Shown: positions 1-11,025, numbered from the stretch's first letter. The stretch is DNA of 64,000 nucleotides from Pseudopithomyces maydicus (GCA_026873275.1 JANTUC010000003.1:124001-188000), one strand, 5' to 3'. Notes: generated from the sequence alone by a model not told the origin. Translations and numbers: made by a program.

Positions 1-1050
1 TACAGCATCAGATTTGATAAACAGAGACGTCAATTATTTATTTACGAAAAACGAGGTGTTCGTATACCTACCTACCTGCCCTCTTCTAATGCAGCTGACA
101 TCTCATCACGGAAGGAACACCCAGGTAGTGAGGCAGGTGTGTAGGGTCGACTAGGAAAAAGGTGAGCGGTGATGGGTGGAGCATGGTGGATCGATGGATG
201 CGCTCGTTAGTGGGATTTGTTCTGACGGAGTGCATGCATGCATGTTATGGATGGGTAGTTGCGTGGATTTGCAGGGGAGTGAGTGGTGATACCGACATCG
301 GGCGGTCCGCGATCGATAATGCGAAGATGGAGCAGTATGTAGACCGCTATTGACATGTGAAGAAGATGTATGTATGTATGTATAGACCGTCATGTGTAGT
401 TTGAAGCGGGGGCTTTTGCGATCTGCGGGGCGCGGGTGTTGGATACACGGACTCATTTCCAAGGTGAACCAACAGAATCTCAAAGGTAAGAACTTGTGAT
501 AGATAGGCGGGCATATATGCATATTTTCACTGATTTCAAAGGAGTCCTGAAAGCACGAACAAAAGCAAGGGCGAGACGGTATGTGGAAGCTGAGGAATCT
601 CATTTGTTCCTAATCCTAACCAAAGAGTTACATACATACATTGCTCTGGGTTCAATCCACTTGGACATCGTCCCGGGTGAACCTTTGGAGCCATACGAAC
701 ACATATAGTCGTGTCGAGTTTCGTCGTTACATCCCATCTCATCCTGTCCACCTCAAAACATCTCATCCTCCCCCAAATAATCTCATCCCACCTCATCCAC
801 ACATCCATGCAAGCCAGCTCCGTCAGGACTGGGGGTATATGGTACAAGCAACGCCACTCAACGCCCCAGAAAGAAAAGCAACCCAAAGCAAAGCAAAGCA
901 ACCCGAAACCAACGCCTCCGCACCTCCCAATGCAAATCAGCACCAAAAGTCTCCGCCATCGAATAGAAAGAAGCAAGGAAAATCCAGATACGCAGAAACG
1001 CGTATACATATGCATCGTATCGCACCTCACGCTCACGCTCACGCTCACGC
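1..1050. other. Gene-free left edge
   Basis: No supported gene. The stretch holds short simple repeats, including a TGTA run near 366-383 and a TGCATG-type alternating run near 230-243. Open frames on both strands here are low-complexity and match no family I recognise. Confidence 0.5.
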
Positions 1051-1056
1051 TCACGC
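1027..1056. repeat. Hexanucleotide (TCACGC)5 overlapping a stop codon
   Basis: Five exact tandem copies of TCACGC. Read on the minus strand the unit is GCGTGA, so the repeat supplies the TGA stop of the GPI-protein gene (1051-1053) and then repeats TGA in the same frame every six bases. Confidence 0.9.
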
Positions 1057-1782
1057 CGCAACCAGCAATCCCACCGCCACAGCAACCATCATCATCCCGG
1101 TGACCGCCCCCCGGAGTCTCTCCCCGGACGCCGACGATACAAAGATGTCGAACGGCGAGCCCCCCGTGTTCGCTTCCTGGTTCCCCGCCGTCTCGCCCGG
1201 CGGCGGCGCGGAGGATGCGGGGGGCGGCGGAACCCCCGTGTCGAGCGTCAGGCCCATGGTCGTCGTGCTGGACGCCGCCTGCGACTGCGACGGCGACTGC
1301 GATACCGACGCTGCACTACTCGAAGCTGCATCCGTTCCGCTCGCCTGCGAACTCTGCGCCGTCTTCGTCGCCGTCTGCGACGACGCTGATGATGACGATG
1401 TGGAAGTAGCAGAAGCCGGGTCCTGCGTAACAACGGTCACGTTCCCGCACAGCTTGGGCAGCAAATCGCCCAGCAGCGCTACCCCGATGATGGAATCGGC
1501 CGGCACGCGTACCGTCGCGCACTGCGTGTTGACCAGCTTCACGATGTCGACCAATCCGTCGGTGCAGGCCGGGCTACAATTATTAATATTCGGGTTGCGC
1601 TCCCTGGGGAAGTCGTTGCGCGTGCAGCCTGCGATGGGCGCATTGTACGCCTGCTGGCAGGAGGAAGGCAGATTCTCGATGCGGGGCGTGAATTTGGAGA
1701 GGGAGACGGGCTCGACGGTTGTGGTGAGGCCCGTGGGGACGAGGGCCATGACGCTCATGGTGGATAGGAGGCTGGCGCGCAT
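1051..1782 (-). CDS. Secreted Ser/Thr-rich GPI-anchored protein
   Basis: Single-exon gene for 243 residues. The N-terminus (MRASLLSTMSVMALVP) is a plausible signal peptide. Residues about 40-115 form a small Cys-rich domain with six cysteines. Residues about 120-215 are a Ser/Thr/Ala/Pro-rich stalk typical of O-glycosylated fungal wall proteins. The last 20 residues are hydrophobic (GMMMVAVAVGLLVAA) and follow a small-residue patch (SSASG), as expected for a GPI-attachment signal. The probable location is the plasma membrane or cell wall. I cannot name the family. The long plus-strand frame opposite (about 641-1843) is an antisense shadow. The stop codon lies inside a GCGTGA tandem repeat, so the next in-frame triplets also include stops. 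Confidence 0.78.
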   Translation of the reverse strand: MRASLLSTMSVMALVPTGLTTTVEPVSLSKFTPRIENLPSSCQQAYNAPIAGCTRNDFPRERNPNINNCSPACTDGLVDIVKLVNTQCATVRVPADSIIGVALLGDLLPKLCGNVTVVTQDPASATSTSSSSASSQTATKTAQSSQASGTDAASSSAASVSQSPSQSQAASSTTTMGLTLDTGVPPPPASSAPPPGETAGNQEANTGGSPFDIFVSSASGERLRGAVTGMMMVAVAVGLLVAA

Positions 1783-4188
1783 GATGTCGGGGTGGGGAGT
1801 GGTTTTGAAGGGATGGGTGGGTGTCCGTGGAGCTAGGTGCTAGCTTGGATGGTGGATGGGAGGGCGGCCTGGCGGGAGGGATGCAAGGGAGAGGTGGTGA
1901 GGGTGTTAATGCGAGGGGGATCTAGAGCTGCGGATGGGGCGGAAGATGATGGGGGTCCTGGGAGAGGGCGGCGTGGTGGCGTGTGGTGCGACGGGTGGAG
2001 TTTGAAGTGAGCGTGGTGGGTGTGAAACGCGGGGTGGGTGTGTGCCGTTGGGTGAGCGAGCGGAAGCCCAAAGTCCCGTGTGATGGTGAGTATGAAAGGG
2101 CAAGGTCGCGCTCAATGCGTTCAGATTCCAGCTCTTTTTTCCCGCCGACCTTTCCGTCACGGGCGTCTGTGCCGTACCGTGTGCTGGGTATGTGGTAAAC
2201 TTTTGTTTGAGCACGCGGCTTGGCTTGCGATCCGAGGGTGGCGGCTGAGACGGACGACGACGGTAGAACGAGTGTTGGGCTTGTGAAGTGCCCAATTGCT
2301 TCCCTTGGTACCACGAGTGCGCACTCCTAGGTCGGGCGCACGTTGCAAGGCAAAAGGCGCTGTGAGACAGGGCAGGAAGACGACGATGAAGGAACGAGTA
2401 CGTCTGCCCCAAACCAGCAAGGAGATCCCGTCGTTTATAAAGAAAAGAAGGCGCTCAGCGCAAGAAGTCGAAGTAAGTAAGAGAATTGCCGGTCCTCGAG
2501 CAGAAAAGATGATGATAGTCGTGATAACCGTTATTCATACCATAGCCAGCCTGCCCAGGTGGAGCATGACGATTCCCCTCGCGACGAAGCAGCAGATCTT
2601 AACACACACAGACACCACCGGGCGCACCAGGGGTTATAAGAGCAAGCAGCCCAGCGGTTGGCCGAGTGTTTGATGGAGCTGTGGCCGCGCCCTCGAAGCA
2701 TGAGGTGCATCTGTGGTGCAGCAGGGTTGACCTGAAACGGCTTGGCGGCCGCCCCCGCCAGCGCGCCTCGTGATTGGCTCCTCGCCAGGTGGCGCGCCTC
2801 CTCGCCGTTACAGATTCCAGGTACGCGCCGGGGAGGCCAGGTGTGCTATGTATATTCGGAGTCGAGGGGCCGGACAGCCTGGGAGGCGTCCATACGGAGG
2901 GCGAGAGGCCGTTGGGCTAGCGGCGGCGTGGTGATCGACTTGCCTAAAAGGTGGGATTTGAGGATGAGGATTGTCGGCATAATTCAACCATAGCCACGCA
3001 CCCTACATACATACATGCAAATATACATTCATATATCCGTATGTGATATGTTTGTATGTGCGTATATCCAAACACTCGCCGGACCTCAACCCCCGAGTCA
3101 GCGCCACGCCGCCCTCACCATGACAAACATACCCCCGTTTCAACCCCTCCCCCAACACACCCAATCATGCCTGCTCGACACAGTCATAAAACTCCAGGTA
3201 TACATGTCCAAGATACGATCTACCCACCGTGTAATGTATCAAGCGTATGACAAGACTCGCGCTCGCCCCTCTCTCCATATCTCGATGCTTGATTTTTGCC
3301 CTACCGGATACCGGGCCCCCAGCACACATGCATGATGTGCATGAACGGCGATGCGTTTCCCTTGTTTCAAGGACAGTGCGAATGTGGGCTGTGCGCGGGG
3401 ACCGGTATCGTCATGAGCTTGTGCGGGTGGTTTGAGGTACAGTAGATGGCGGTGGCGAGGTTGGCCTGGAGAGGGTCGTGGTGGGTACACATGTGCATGC
3501 AGCTACGTATGTACACAGGTACGAACATGTGCGTTGAAATATCGCTATACGTACATACGGAGTCCGAATTGGCAACTGCAACTATATATACCTAGAGAAA
3601 TTTGCCTTCTATATCCATGCACATACATACGCACACATATAAGGGCACGAACGCGCAATACATAGATACTCGAATGTAATCTTTCCTCCACGGAATCTTA
3701 GATTAAATAATACTTACTAAACTTCCCACCTCCGTTGTCAGGCCATAGTCTAGTTTTCTGCTGTATATAATCTAGTGTCCTGTCATATGTTACGTCACGT
3801 CACATCATAAACATAGCGGCCTCGTTCTTGAAACATCCATCCAATCCGTTCAAATATCCAGATGATAACCAGGGTTTCATGAACAAATATACATACACGT
3901 ACAATTAGCATCGCTGTAGTGACGTCAGAGGGGTTTCCATACGTGCAGTAGACGCAAGGATCATTCCAAGCTAAAGCCTTTGAATTTGTATACCAACGCC
4001 AGTAACGAGTGACTCCAACTAAGTCCACCGCCCACTTCTACTCCCAACCCAAGCCAAACGAGCGAATAACCACCAGAAAAGCGAATAAACACATCCCCAA
4101 AATCAACCCTCCCCCACCCATCCCCTCCATCCCACACCTCCCCTTCGCCCCCCAATACATCCACATTTTCCTCCAACTCCTCAAGCTC
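1783..4188. other. Intergenic, simple-repeat and pyrimidine-rich
   Basis: No supported gene. Proline-rich and arginine-rich frames on both strands near 1.9-2.7 kb look compositional. Tracts of TACATA and TATGTA are scattered between 3.0 and 3.7 kb. A CRE-like TGACGTCA lies at about 3920-3927. Confidence 0.5.
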
Positions 4189-4693
4189 TTACACCTGCCA
4201 AGTGCAATAGTACACACTCCTGCACTCCAACCCATCCCTCTTATACAACAGCCTAAAACTCTCCTCCTTCCTGCACGTATACTCATGGAACTTGTTCTTG
4301 CCCCACCCGACCACCGCATGGGCAGCCTTGCTGGATGCATCCGCATCGATGTGCGAGGTGAAGGTGACGTCGCCGAAAGCGCAGCTGCGCGAGACGCCTT
4401 CCCACCAGGTGGTGCCTGCTTGTCCACATCATTAGTACATATGTACTCATGTGACTGTGTCATGTGACTGTGTGGAAGGGAGAAGGGAGCTGGCCACGCA
4501 CCGCTACCGGACATCTTGCATCGGTCGTTGGGCCAGGACATGTCGAAGCTGGTGTGGCCTTCGGCGTAGTAGTCCATGGTGGAGTAGGAGGTGCCGCAGT
4601 TGGCGAGGTAGATGGTCTCGGGGTATTGGGGGGCGGCGAAGGAGAGGGAGGGAGGAGGGTGAGGAGGGTGGTGAGGGGGATGGAGAAGTGCAT
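4189..4693 (-). CDS. Small Cys-rich secreted protein, signal peptide out of frame by one base
   Basis: Two exons (4502-4693 and 4189-4415) flank an 86-bp GTGCGT...CAG intron at 4416-4501. The ATG at 4693 opens a hydrophobic leader (MHFSIPLTTLLTLLP), but the rest of the mature protein (SLSFAAPQYPETIYLANC...) is in another frame. One extra base in the short G runs at 4646-4652 (C runs on the coding strand) would join them and give a normal signal peptide cut near SFA|APQ. The product would then be about 139 residues with six cysteines after the signal sequence and an aromatic-rich C-terminus ending YYCTWQV. Small size, cysteines and secretion fit an effector-like or secreted Cys-rich protein, but I recognise no family. 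A TATA box about 90 bp upstream supports this start over the longer unspliced frame starting at 4793. It may be an assembly indel or a recent pseudogene. Confidence 0.62.
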
Positions 4694-4778
4694 CTTGAGA
4701 GCTGGGGTTTGTTGATTGAGGGCTGTTTGAAGGGGCTGCAGTGATGTGGTGGTGAGTTCTTGGTGGGCACTGCGAAGG

Positions 4779-4787
4779 TTTTATATA
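4779..4787 (-). promoter_or_regulatory. TATA box of the small secreted protein
   Basis: TATATAAAA on the minus strand, about 86-94 bp upstream of the ATG at 4693. Confidence 0.55.
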
Positions 4788-4793
4788 CACCAT

Positions 4794-5437
4794 CTCGAAG
4801 GCGTATTCTCGCCGTTGTAGTTGTTAGGACGTGCAGTTTCTCCTTGGAATGCCTGGATTGGGAATTTGATAATTCGGTGAGGGTGGTGTGCTGGAGACGA
4901 GAGTTTGCTAGCTAGAGTATGGCTGTTACGGGAGTTTACGGGAGGTTACGGTAAGGTAACTGCCAACGAGTGTGCTAGGTGTAAGCTTGGGAAAACAATG
5001 TCCCGACGAGATGTATAATTGCTGATGATTATCCATGTCTTCCAGAGTACTCGGTGTCGCCAAGTACCGTTGTTTACTTGGCGTTCGGCTTCACGAGCTG
5101 AGGCTGAGGGAAATGTAGGCTTTTACATAACTGGGTTGCCCAAAAGGTTAGTTTTACTGAAAGCGGCAGTGAAATACACTGGACTTCTAAGCAATACCAA
5201 GCATTTTTGCACCTCGCGTAAGCATTTTGTTAGAGCTTCGCTCAGATTGAAGCATGTTTTAGGGAAGTGGGCAGTTTCGTGTAACCGTAAGCAGCTGAAA
5301 AGAAACAACCCCCGGAATTGACTCAGCATTTACCAACCTCCAAAGTATCCACGGGAATAATCGAACGATAGGCTTATCGGTAATTATGAGTTTTATGGTA
5401 CAGGTAGTCAGGTTAGACTCTAGTTAATGTACAGATC
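4794..5437. other. Intergenic
   Basis: No gene seen. It lies between the start of the small secreted protein and the 3' end of the next minus-strand gene. Confidence 0.5.
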
Positions 5438-6922
5438 TTACTGTCTCCACCTCCATGTAGAATTTCTAGATATATGGTAGTCGCCACTTTGGATCGACTT
5501 CCAGATACCCCAGAAACCTCCAAGCGGCCAGATCGATCGCAGCTTCATACCCCAGTCCTGCTTAGCTAGTGTCTCTAGCTTTTTGATATCAACGTGAACC
5601 TTCTCGTGAACGCCCGGCAGGGTAATTGCATTGTACTTCTTGCGCAGCCCTTCGTGCCACTCGCGATCAAACTGCTTCCAAAAATCTGCCTCGCTATAAT
5701 ACGTATGAGCATACAACCACTTCATGCCACCAAGCTCACCCAAGCGCTTCTCCAAGTCACGGTTCTTCTCAAGGAATAGCTTGCGGTCCCTCGGTCCGAA
5801 GCCCCAAAGTCCAATGTTGAGCATCTGATCATCTGTCAGAGCGCCCTTCGTATGCGGGTGCATGGTTGGCTGCGGGGACTGCTTCAAAGGGCATAGCCAC
5901 AGGGGCCAGATTCCAAATTTATCGTCTGTGTAGTCGATGAACTCCTCGGCATTGGGGTAAGGCAAAGCCATGTCTTGTACCACGTAACTGTTCGATTCGC
6001 CACTAGCGTGCAAAGCGCGATATAGCATGCGTGTGTGGAGGAAGTCGTCCAGGAACCAGCGAGTGAACTTGTTGAAGGGAAAGCACATGTACTTGAATGC
6101 CGAACGACCGACCCAAAATCCGCCGCGGTCGTATCGGAACATGTACTCCGCCAGGGGGATGTATTCAACGACCGGAGAAGATGCTGATTTAGTGCGCTCC
6201 TCGACATGTAGGTAAAACCAGGGGTCCCAAGGTGAGCTGAAGGTCTGAGGCTTGTGATCCGCGGGAATCTCATCCGTCATCTCACCGGTGACGATTGCAC
6301 CGTGATCTTTGGAGAACAGTATTCCGTCGACATAATCATTTTCCGGGACCTCGGTGTGCTTCCTGATGTCACGAACGGCCTCCGAGACACTTCGGGTGGG
6401 GTGATAGGTGGTTTTAACAAAGCGCTTTGCCTGGACTAGTTGCAGTTCTAGCAGTGTGGTGATACCCAATGTTCCCACAGCACCGGCAGCCCCGCGAAAT
6501 AGATCCGGGTTTTCCTTCTCAGATGCCTTGACAAGTTCACCATCTGCTAATACCATTTCAACGGAATTGATCGTACGATCAAAGAAGCCATGTCGGAAGG
6601 AGCTGCTCTCGCCTGCCGTTCCTGCATACCCGCCTCCGGTAGTAATTCCAGGGAACTCCATTACGACGGGTGGTACTAATCCATGTGGTATAGTGGCCTC
6701 TACTAAGCGGTCCATGGGCACGTTCGGCTCGACAAGCGCCGTCTTTGATGCGGTATCGACCTTGAGAACATTTCGCAATTCGCTGATATCGACTACACGC
6801 TTCTTCAATGACGGACGTGTACTGTTGGTTGAACCGTGATTTATTCTGAACGATTCTTTGCGTGTAAAGTATTCCTTGACTTTGGAAGCCACCTGGGCGA
6901 CGATGCGCTGATGTCGCTCCAT
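5438..6922 (-). CDS. FAD-binding oxidoreductase, Delta24-sterol reductase (DHCR24/DIMINUTO)-like
   Basis: Intronless, 494 residues from the ATG at 6922; the frame extends only to a TTG upstream. The N-terminal half is a PCMH-type FAD-binding domain: STNSTR near residues 31-36, PGITTGGGYAGTAGESS near 92-108 and GAAGAVGTLGI near 143-153, which form the flavin-phosphate loops. The C-terminal half is the DHCR24-type cap with many Trp/Tyr/Pro residues (WDPWFYLHVEERT, WLCPLKQSP). The mammalian and plant relatives reduce the C24 double bond of sterols. This protein lacks their N-terminal membrane anchor, so it may be a soluble fungal paralogue acting on another substrate. It is divergent to the VAO homologue across 0.9 kb. 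The family assignment is solid; the substrate is unknown. Confidence 0.85.
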   Translation of the reverse strand: MERHQRIVAQVASKVKEYFTRKESFRINHGSTNSTRPSLKKRVVDISELRNVLKVDTASKTALVEPNVPMDRLVEATIPHGLVPPVVMEFPGITTGGGYAGTAGESSSFRHGFFDRTINSVEMVLADGELVKASEKENPDLFRGAAGAVGTLGITTLLELQLVQAKRFVKTTYHPTRSVSEAVRDIRKHTEVPENDYVDGILFSKDHGAIVTGEMTDEIPADHKPQTFSSPWDPWFYLHVEERTKSASSPVVEYIPLAEYMFRYDRGGFWVGRSAFKYMCFPFNKFTRWFLDDFLHTRMLYRALHASGESNSYVVQDMALPYPNAEEFIDYTDDKFGIWPLWLCPLKQSPQPTMHPHTKGALTDDQMLNIGLWGFGPRDRKLFLEKNRDLEKRLGELGGMKWLYAHTYYSEADFWKQFDREWHEGLRKKYNAITLPGVHEKVHVDIKKLETLAKQDWGMKLRSIWPLGGFWGIWKSIQSGDYHISRNSTWRWRQ

Positions 6923-7840
6923 GACCAAAAACGGCCTCTAAAGAAAAAAACAAATCTCAATATATGTCTATCAATAATGCATTTTGTTTTACAAGATGGC
7001 AATGAGCGTGCAATGATGGATTGGCCGAGGTTTGGTCCTGTGGAGATTTTCCCAGGAGCATGCGCTAGCCGTATTCTACCTAGCGGACGTCGCGCATCGC
7101 GCTATCACGTGATACTTCAAAGCACCAGGTCTTTCTGGTCTCGATTCTGCTTTCTAGAGCGTCTTCGTCCTTACTCAGTACTGCCCTCGAAATATGAACT
7201 CATAAAATGAACTTTCAGCTTCCATCAGTCATCTTATGGCTGGTATAAAAAGCGCTGCCAGGAGCTCAATGCCTCTTCAGCCAACGCTTTCGTTGTCGTC
7301 GGCAGGATTTGACCACCAGATAAATTTTCAGCTGCTTCCGTCTTGTTGATCCATTATCAATATCGTATACTGAAAAGTGATATATTGATCTTCATACAGT
7401 ATAAGGCTTCCGCAGTTCTTGTATTCTGCCCCACAAACAGCGTGGACTGCGATACCCCGACTAAGCGCTACCCCGCAAATGCAAGGTATTGGTGCTCCAC
7501 CTCTACCGGGCTGATTCGAGCGCTTCTTATTTTTCAGGATCCATCTGGTATTACAATGGAACGATCTTCGTCTTGTTCACACGCAAAACAATCTTCTTTG
7601 GACGAGTAGAGTACATGTTTAGTTGTCAGTCTACTTGATAACTGAACAAGCGTTTCCTAGCCTAATGGATTTTTTTATGCACGAATCTGAATAGATATAA
7701 ACACACGCTAGCCCCACTAGATCCATACGCTGATCTTTAACTGTGATAAATAAGTATGGAATCCTAACTACACAAAATCAAAATGTCCTCTAACCATTGC
7801 AGTAATCTATCATCACCATCAAGCTATCTCAACATCCGAT
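6923..7840. promoter_or_regulatory. Divergent promoter between two flavoenzyme genes
   Basis: A 918-bp non-coding interval shared by the DHCR24-like gene (minus) and the VAO homologue (plus). It contains a 10-bp palindrome, ATCACGTGAT, at about 7104-7113, a TATAAAA at about 7241-7248 and a TATAAA about 145 bp before the VAO ATG. No convincing small gene is seen inside. Confidence 0.45.
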
Positions 7841-9791
7841 ATGGCAACCTCAAAACTACCAGAGACCCCTACACTGGCTGAAGCACACAGTGGCATCCCA
7901 CAACGCCTCCTCCAAAAAGCCACCTACGCCAAATCACTCATCTACGATGGTAAAAGTGCCCCAGACACCGTACCACTCAAACGCGGACTCGCCGTCCCCC
8001 AAGGCATCTCAAAGACAGCCTTCCTATCCGCAATCGATGAACTCGCCACACTCATCGGCGCAGCAAATGTCCAACTAAACGACAAACAGATCAAAAACGG
8101 CTGGTACGAATTTCCACAACGCCATCTCAATACGACGTGACTGACAGCTTTTTCAACACAGGTACATGGAGCACCCCAACACGCACGACATGATGCCGCT
8201 CCTCTCCCCGGAAGACTTCCTCGCCTCCGCAATCGCGTATCCCGGCTCCGTGGAAGACGTCAAGCTCATCGTGCAGTGGGCGAACAAGCACCTGATTCCC
8301 ATATTCCCCATCAGCATCGGTCGGAATCTGGGGTATGGGGGTCGGCGCCCCGTGTTCGAGGGTCCGTTACGATCGATCTTGGGGGGCGCATGAATCGCAT
8401 ACTGGATATCAACGCGGAGGATTTCACGTGTCTTGTTGAACCCGGAGTTACGTTTTACGCGCTGCATGAGGAGCTGGTTAGAAGAGGGCTTGATGGCAAG
8501 ATGTGGATTGATACGCCGGACCTGGGGGTGGTAGTGTGGTTGGGAATACGTTGGATCGGGGGGTGGGGTATACGCCGTATGGAGACCATTGGGCGTGTCA
8601 TTCGGGGCTGGAGGTCGTTCTCCCTGGGTTGGACGCTGATGGTAATGTCCCCGTTATGAGGACTGGAATGGGGGCTTTGGGTGTCGGTGGGGAAAATACG
8701 TGGCAGTGCTTTCCGTATGGATTTGGCCCGTATAACGACGGGATTTTCTCGCAGTCGAACTTCGGTATCGTCACGAAGATGGGGATGACGCTTATGCCGA
8801 ACCCGGGGGCTTCGAGTCGTTCATGTATACCTTTGCGAAGGAATCTGATCTTGCGGCTCTCATCGAGATTATCCGGCCTCTGCGTATCTCGAATATCTTG
8901 GAGAATGTCGCGCAGCTGCGTCATGGTTTGCAGACTCTCTCTGTGAAAGGTCATCCGCGAACGAAGTATTATTCCGGGAATGGTCCGATGCCTGAGAATG
9001 TGGTGCGAGAGCATCTTCGCGAAACTGCCACGGGGGAATGCGCATGGGTTTATTACGGGATGTCATATGGTCCCGCTCATATCCGTCGTCACAAGCTGGA
9101 TATCGTGGACAAGGAATTTCATCGCATTCCCGGTTGTCGCCGTGTTGACTCTTCCACGCTTCCTGCTGATGAATACTTCTGGTCGCGGGATCGCATCGCG
9201 AGTGGAACGCCTGATTTAGAGGAGCTCAAGTGGGTGAATTGGATGCCGAACGGCTCACATGTTGCCTTCAGCCCTGTTTCTCCTATTAGAGGGAAGGATG
9301 CGGACAATTTGTTCGAGTTGGCGAGGAAGAGGCATGCGGAAGCGGGAATTGACTTGATGCCTGCTTTTTGTGTGGGGCTGAGGGAGATGCATCTCATTGT
9401 GGAGATTGTGTTTGATGCTGAGGATGCAGATATGAAGAAGAGGGCAGAAAAATGCTTGCGGTAAGTTGAAGGAGCTGCATACTCATGAATCAGGTGACTG
9501 ATGCGATATAGCGACATGATTGACGATGCAGCAGCGCTTGGTTACGGAGAATATCGCACACATCTTGCATTGATGGATCAGGTCGCCGGCACTTATAACT
9601 GGAACGATAATGCGCTGATGAAATTTAACAATCAAATCAAGGACACTCTGGATCCGAATGGGATTCTGGCGCCCGGTAGATGTGGTATCTGGCCAAAGAG
9701 ATATAGAAACCGAGGCTGGGAATTGAAAGGCGGGGAGACAAGCACGGAAGGCGACGGTGTAGCACCAGTAGGCGGGGAAGCAAAGATCTAG
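7841..9791 (+). pseudogene. Vanillyl-alcohol oxidase-family flavoprotein, three single-base frameshifts
   Basis: Three exons: 7841-8103, 8162-9460 and 9512-9791, with introns GTACGA...CACAG (58 bp) and GTAAGT...ATAG (51 bp). The protein, about 614 residues if the frames are joined, follows the VAO/4-cresol oxidase family throughout: an N-terminal FAD domain (HPNTHDMM, ISIGRNLGYGG, NTLDRGVGYTPYGDH), a cap domain, a REMH segment near where VAO carries its FAD-linked His (inference), the EYRTH pair equivalent to the catalytic Tyr-Arg, and the terminal GILAPGRCGIWP. Exon 2 changes frame three times, at G runs 8337-8341, 8524-8528 and 8805-8809. Each change is cured by one extra G, and the splice phase at 9460 is then correct. 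VAO oxidises para-substituted phenols using oxygen. Either this is a decayed gene or, more likely in my view, these are consensus indels. It is convergent with the ADH gene. Confidence 0.8.
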
Positions 9792-9972
9792 TCGTCATTG
9801 TACATGTGCTCCGAACCAATTAAGAGCTCTTGCAACTCTGGTGTCATGATAGAATGTTTGCTTAATTAGCGTGAGTACAGTGTTGGACATGTCCTCATAA
9901 GTCAAATATTTCCTAATCGCTATGCGTATGCCCTAACACCTTTTTCCCTTGTCCCTCGCCAGATCTTCTGTT

Positions 9973-11025
9973 TCACACCGGAGCCCGCACGACCTTTCTA
10001 CCGGTGACTTCGTACTTGTTCAATTCCTCGATAATCCTTGGTGAATCTTCAAAGTCGAACACTTCTATCTTTGGCGTTATCTTTCCCTCTTTCGCAAGCT
10101 GCAAGAGCTCGTCCATCTGCTCTGCTGTTCCGGTTGAGCTGCCCCTGATCACGAGTCCTCGATTCGCGATGTGGATTGGCGACATGGGGAACATATAGTC
10201 AGATGGGGGCAACCCAACGCACACGAATACGCCGTTACTTCTTATCAGCTCAGTCGCTTGCTCGTACGCGCGTTCGCTGCCAGCCACACAAATTAAACCG
10301 TGCGCTCCTTCGCCATCCGTCAGGTCTTTGACCGCCTGGATCACGTCCTGCTTCGCAAAATCGATGAAATGCGCTGCGCCCATTTCTTTCGCCAGTTGCT
10401 CCTTCTCAGCTCCACTGTCAATGGCAATGACCTTATATCCTTTGATGGTCGCAATTTGCACACCGACATGGCCTAAACCGCCACCCGCCCCGACGACGAC
10501 AACGAATTCGCCCGGTTGCACCTCAGGCTGAAGTTTTGACACCGCACCTGCAAGGCTGAGTCCTGCACATAGCAATGGTGCAGCTACCTCGCTCTTCACA
10601 CCGTCCGGAATCATGGTAACGAAATCTGCATGTGCCACCACATACTGCTGCAATGTCCCCAGCGTAGTGCGTCCAGTATTTGACTGCTTGGCGCAATTAT
10701 TGATATTTCCCTTCTTGCACGCGGAGCATTCTTTACAGGAACTGTACAACCACTTGATCCCAACTCTTTTTCCCATCAGTCCCTCGTTCGCCCCAGGTCC
10801 CAGCTTCACCACCTCGCCCACACCCTCATGGCCAGGAATCTCCGTATATTTTCCCCGACCGAGCACATTGTGGCAATCCGAATGACAGATTCCCGAGTGT
10901 TGGAGCTTTACCAGGACCTCGTTGTGCGAAGGTTCTTGAACCGGTTTGTCCGAGCGGATGGTGAGTTTGCCAGATGGACCGGGGTCTTCGATCCATGCGA
11001 CGGTCTGGGTTGTGGGAATGGACAT
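9973..11025 (-). CDS. Zinc-dependent alcohol dehydrogenase (MDR superfamily)
   Basis: 350 residues from the ATG at 11025, with no intron. Catalytic zinc ligands are seen in SGICHSDCH (Cys47) and GHEGVGEV (His66-Glu67). The structural zinc lobe has Cys97, 100, 103 and 111 (CKECSACKKGNINNC). The Rossmann motif GAGGGLGHVG is at about 179-188. Length and order match yeast-type Adh1 and fungal propanol-preferring ADHs, which act in the cytosol with NAD. An upstream in-frame ATG at 11157 would add 44 low-complexity residues. I prefer 11025 because the family begins there. The gene ends 181 bp from the VAO homologue, so an alcohol/aldehyde step on the same or a related substrate is possible but unproven. 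Confidence 0.9.
   Translation of the reverse strand: MSIPTTQTVAWIEDPGPSGKLTIRSDKPVQEPSHNEVLVKLQHSGICHSDCHNVLGRGKYTEIPGHEGVGEVVKLGPGANEGLMGKRVGIKWLYSSCKECSACKKGNINNCAKQSNTGRTTLGTLQQYVVAHADFVTMIPDGVKSEVAAPLLCAGLSLAGAVSKLQPEVQPGEFVVVVGAGGGLGHVGVQIATIKGYKVIAIDSGAEKEQLAKEMGAAHFIDFAKQDVIQAVKDLTDGEGAHGLICVAGSERAYEQATELIRSNGVFVCVGLPPSDYMFPMSPIHIANRGLVIRGSSTGTAEQMDELLQLAKEGKITPKIEVFDFEDSPRIIEELNKYEVTGRKVVRAPV

Noticed and set aside
641..1843. 400-codon plus-strand open frame
   Set aside because: It starts at TTG and is the antisense of the GPI-protein gene; the translation is Asp/Ala/Val-skewed without domain order.
1906..2412. Pro/Ser/His-rich minus-strand frame
   Set aside because: Compositional; no splice-consistent extension and no known motif.
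7343..7609. Possible small gene in the divergent promoter after TATAAAA
   Set aside because: The start codon is non-ATG and the first real ATG after the TATA box gives only about 26 residues.
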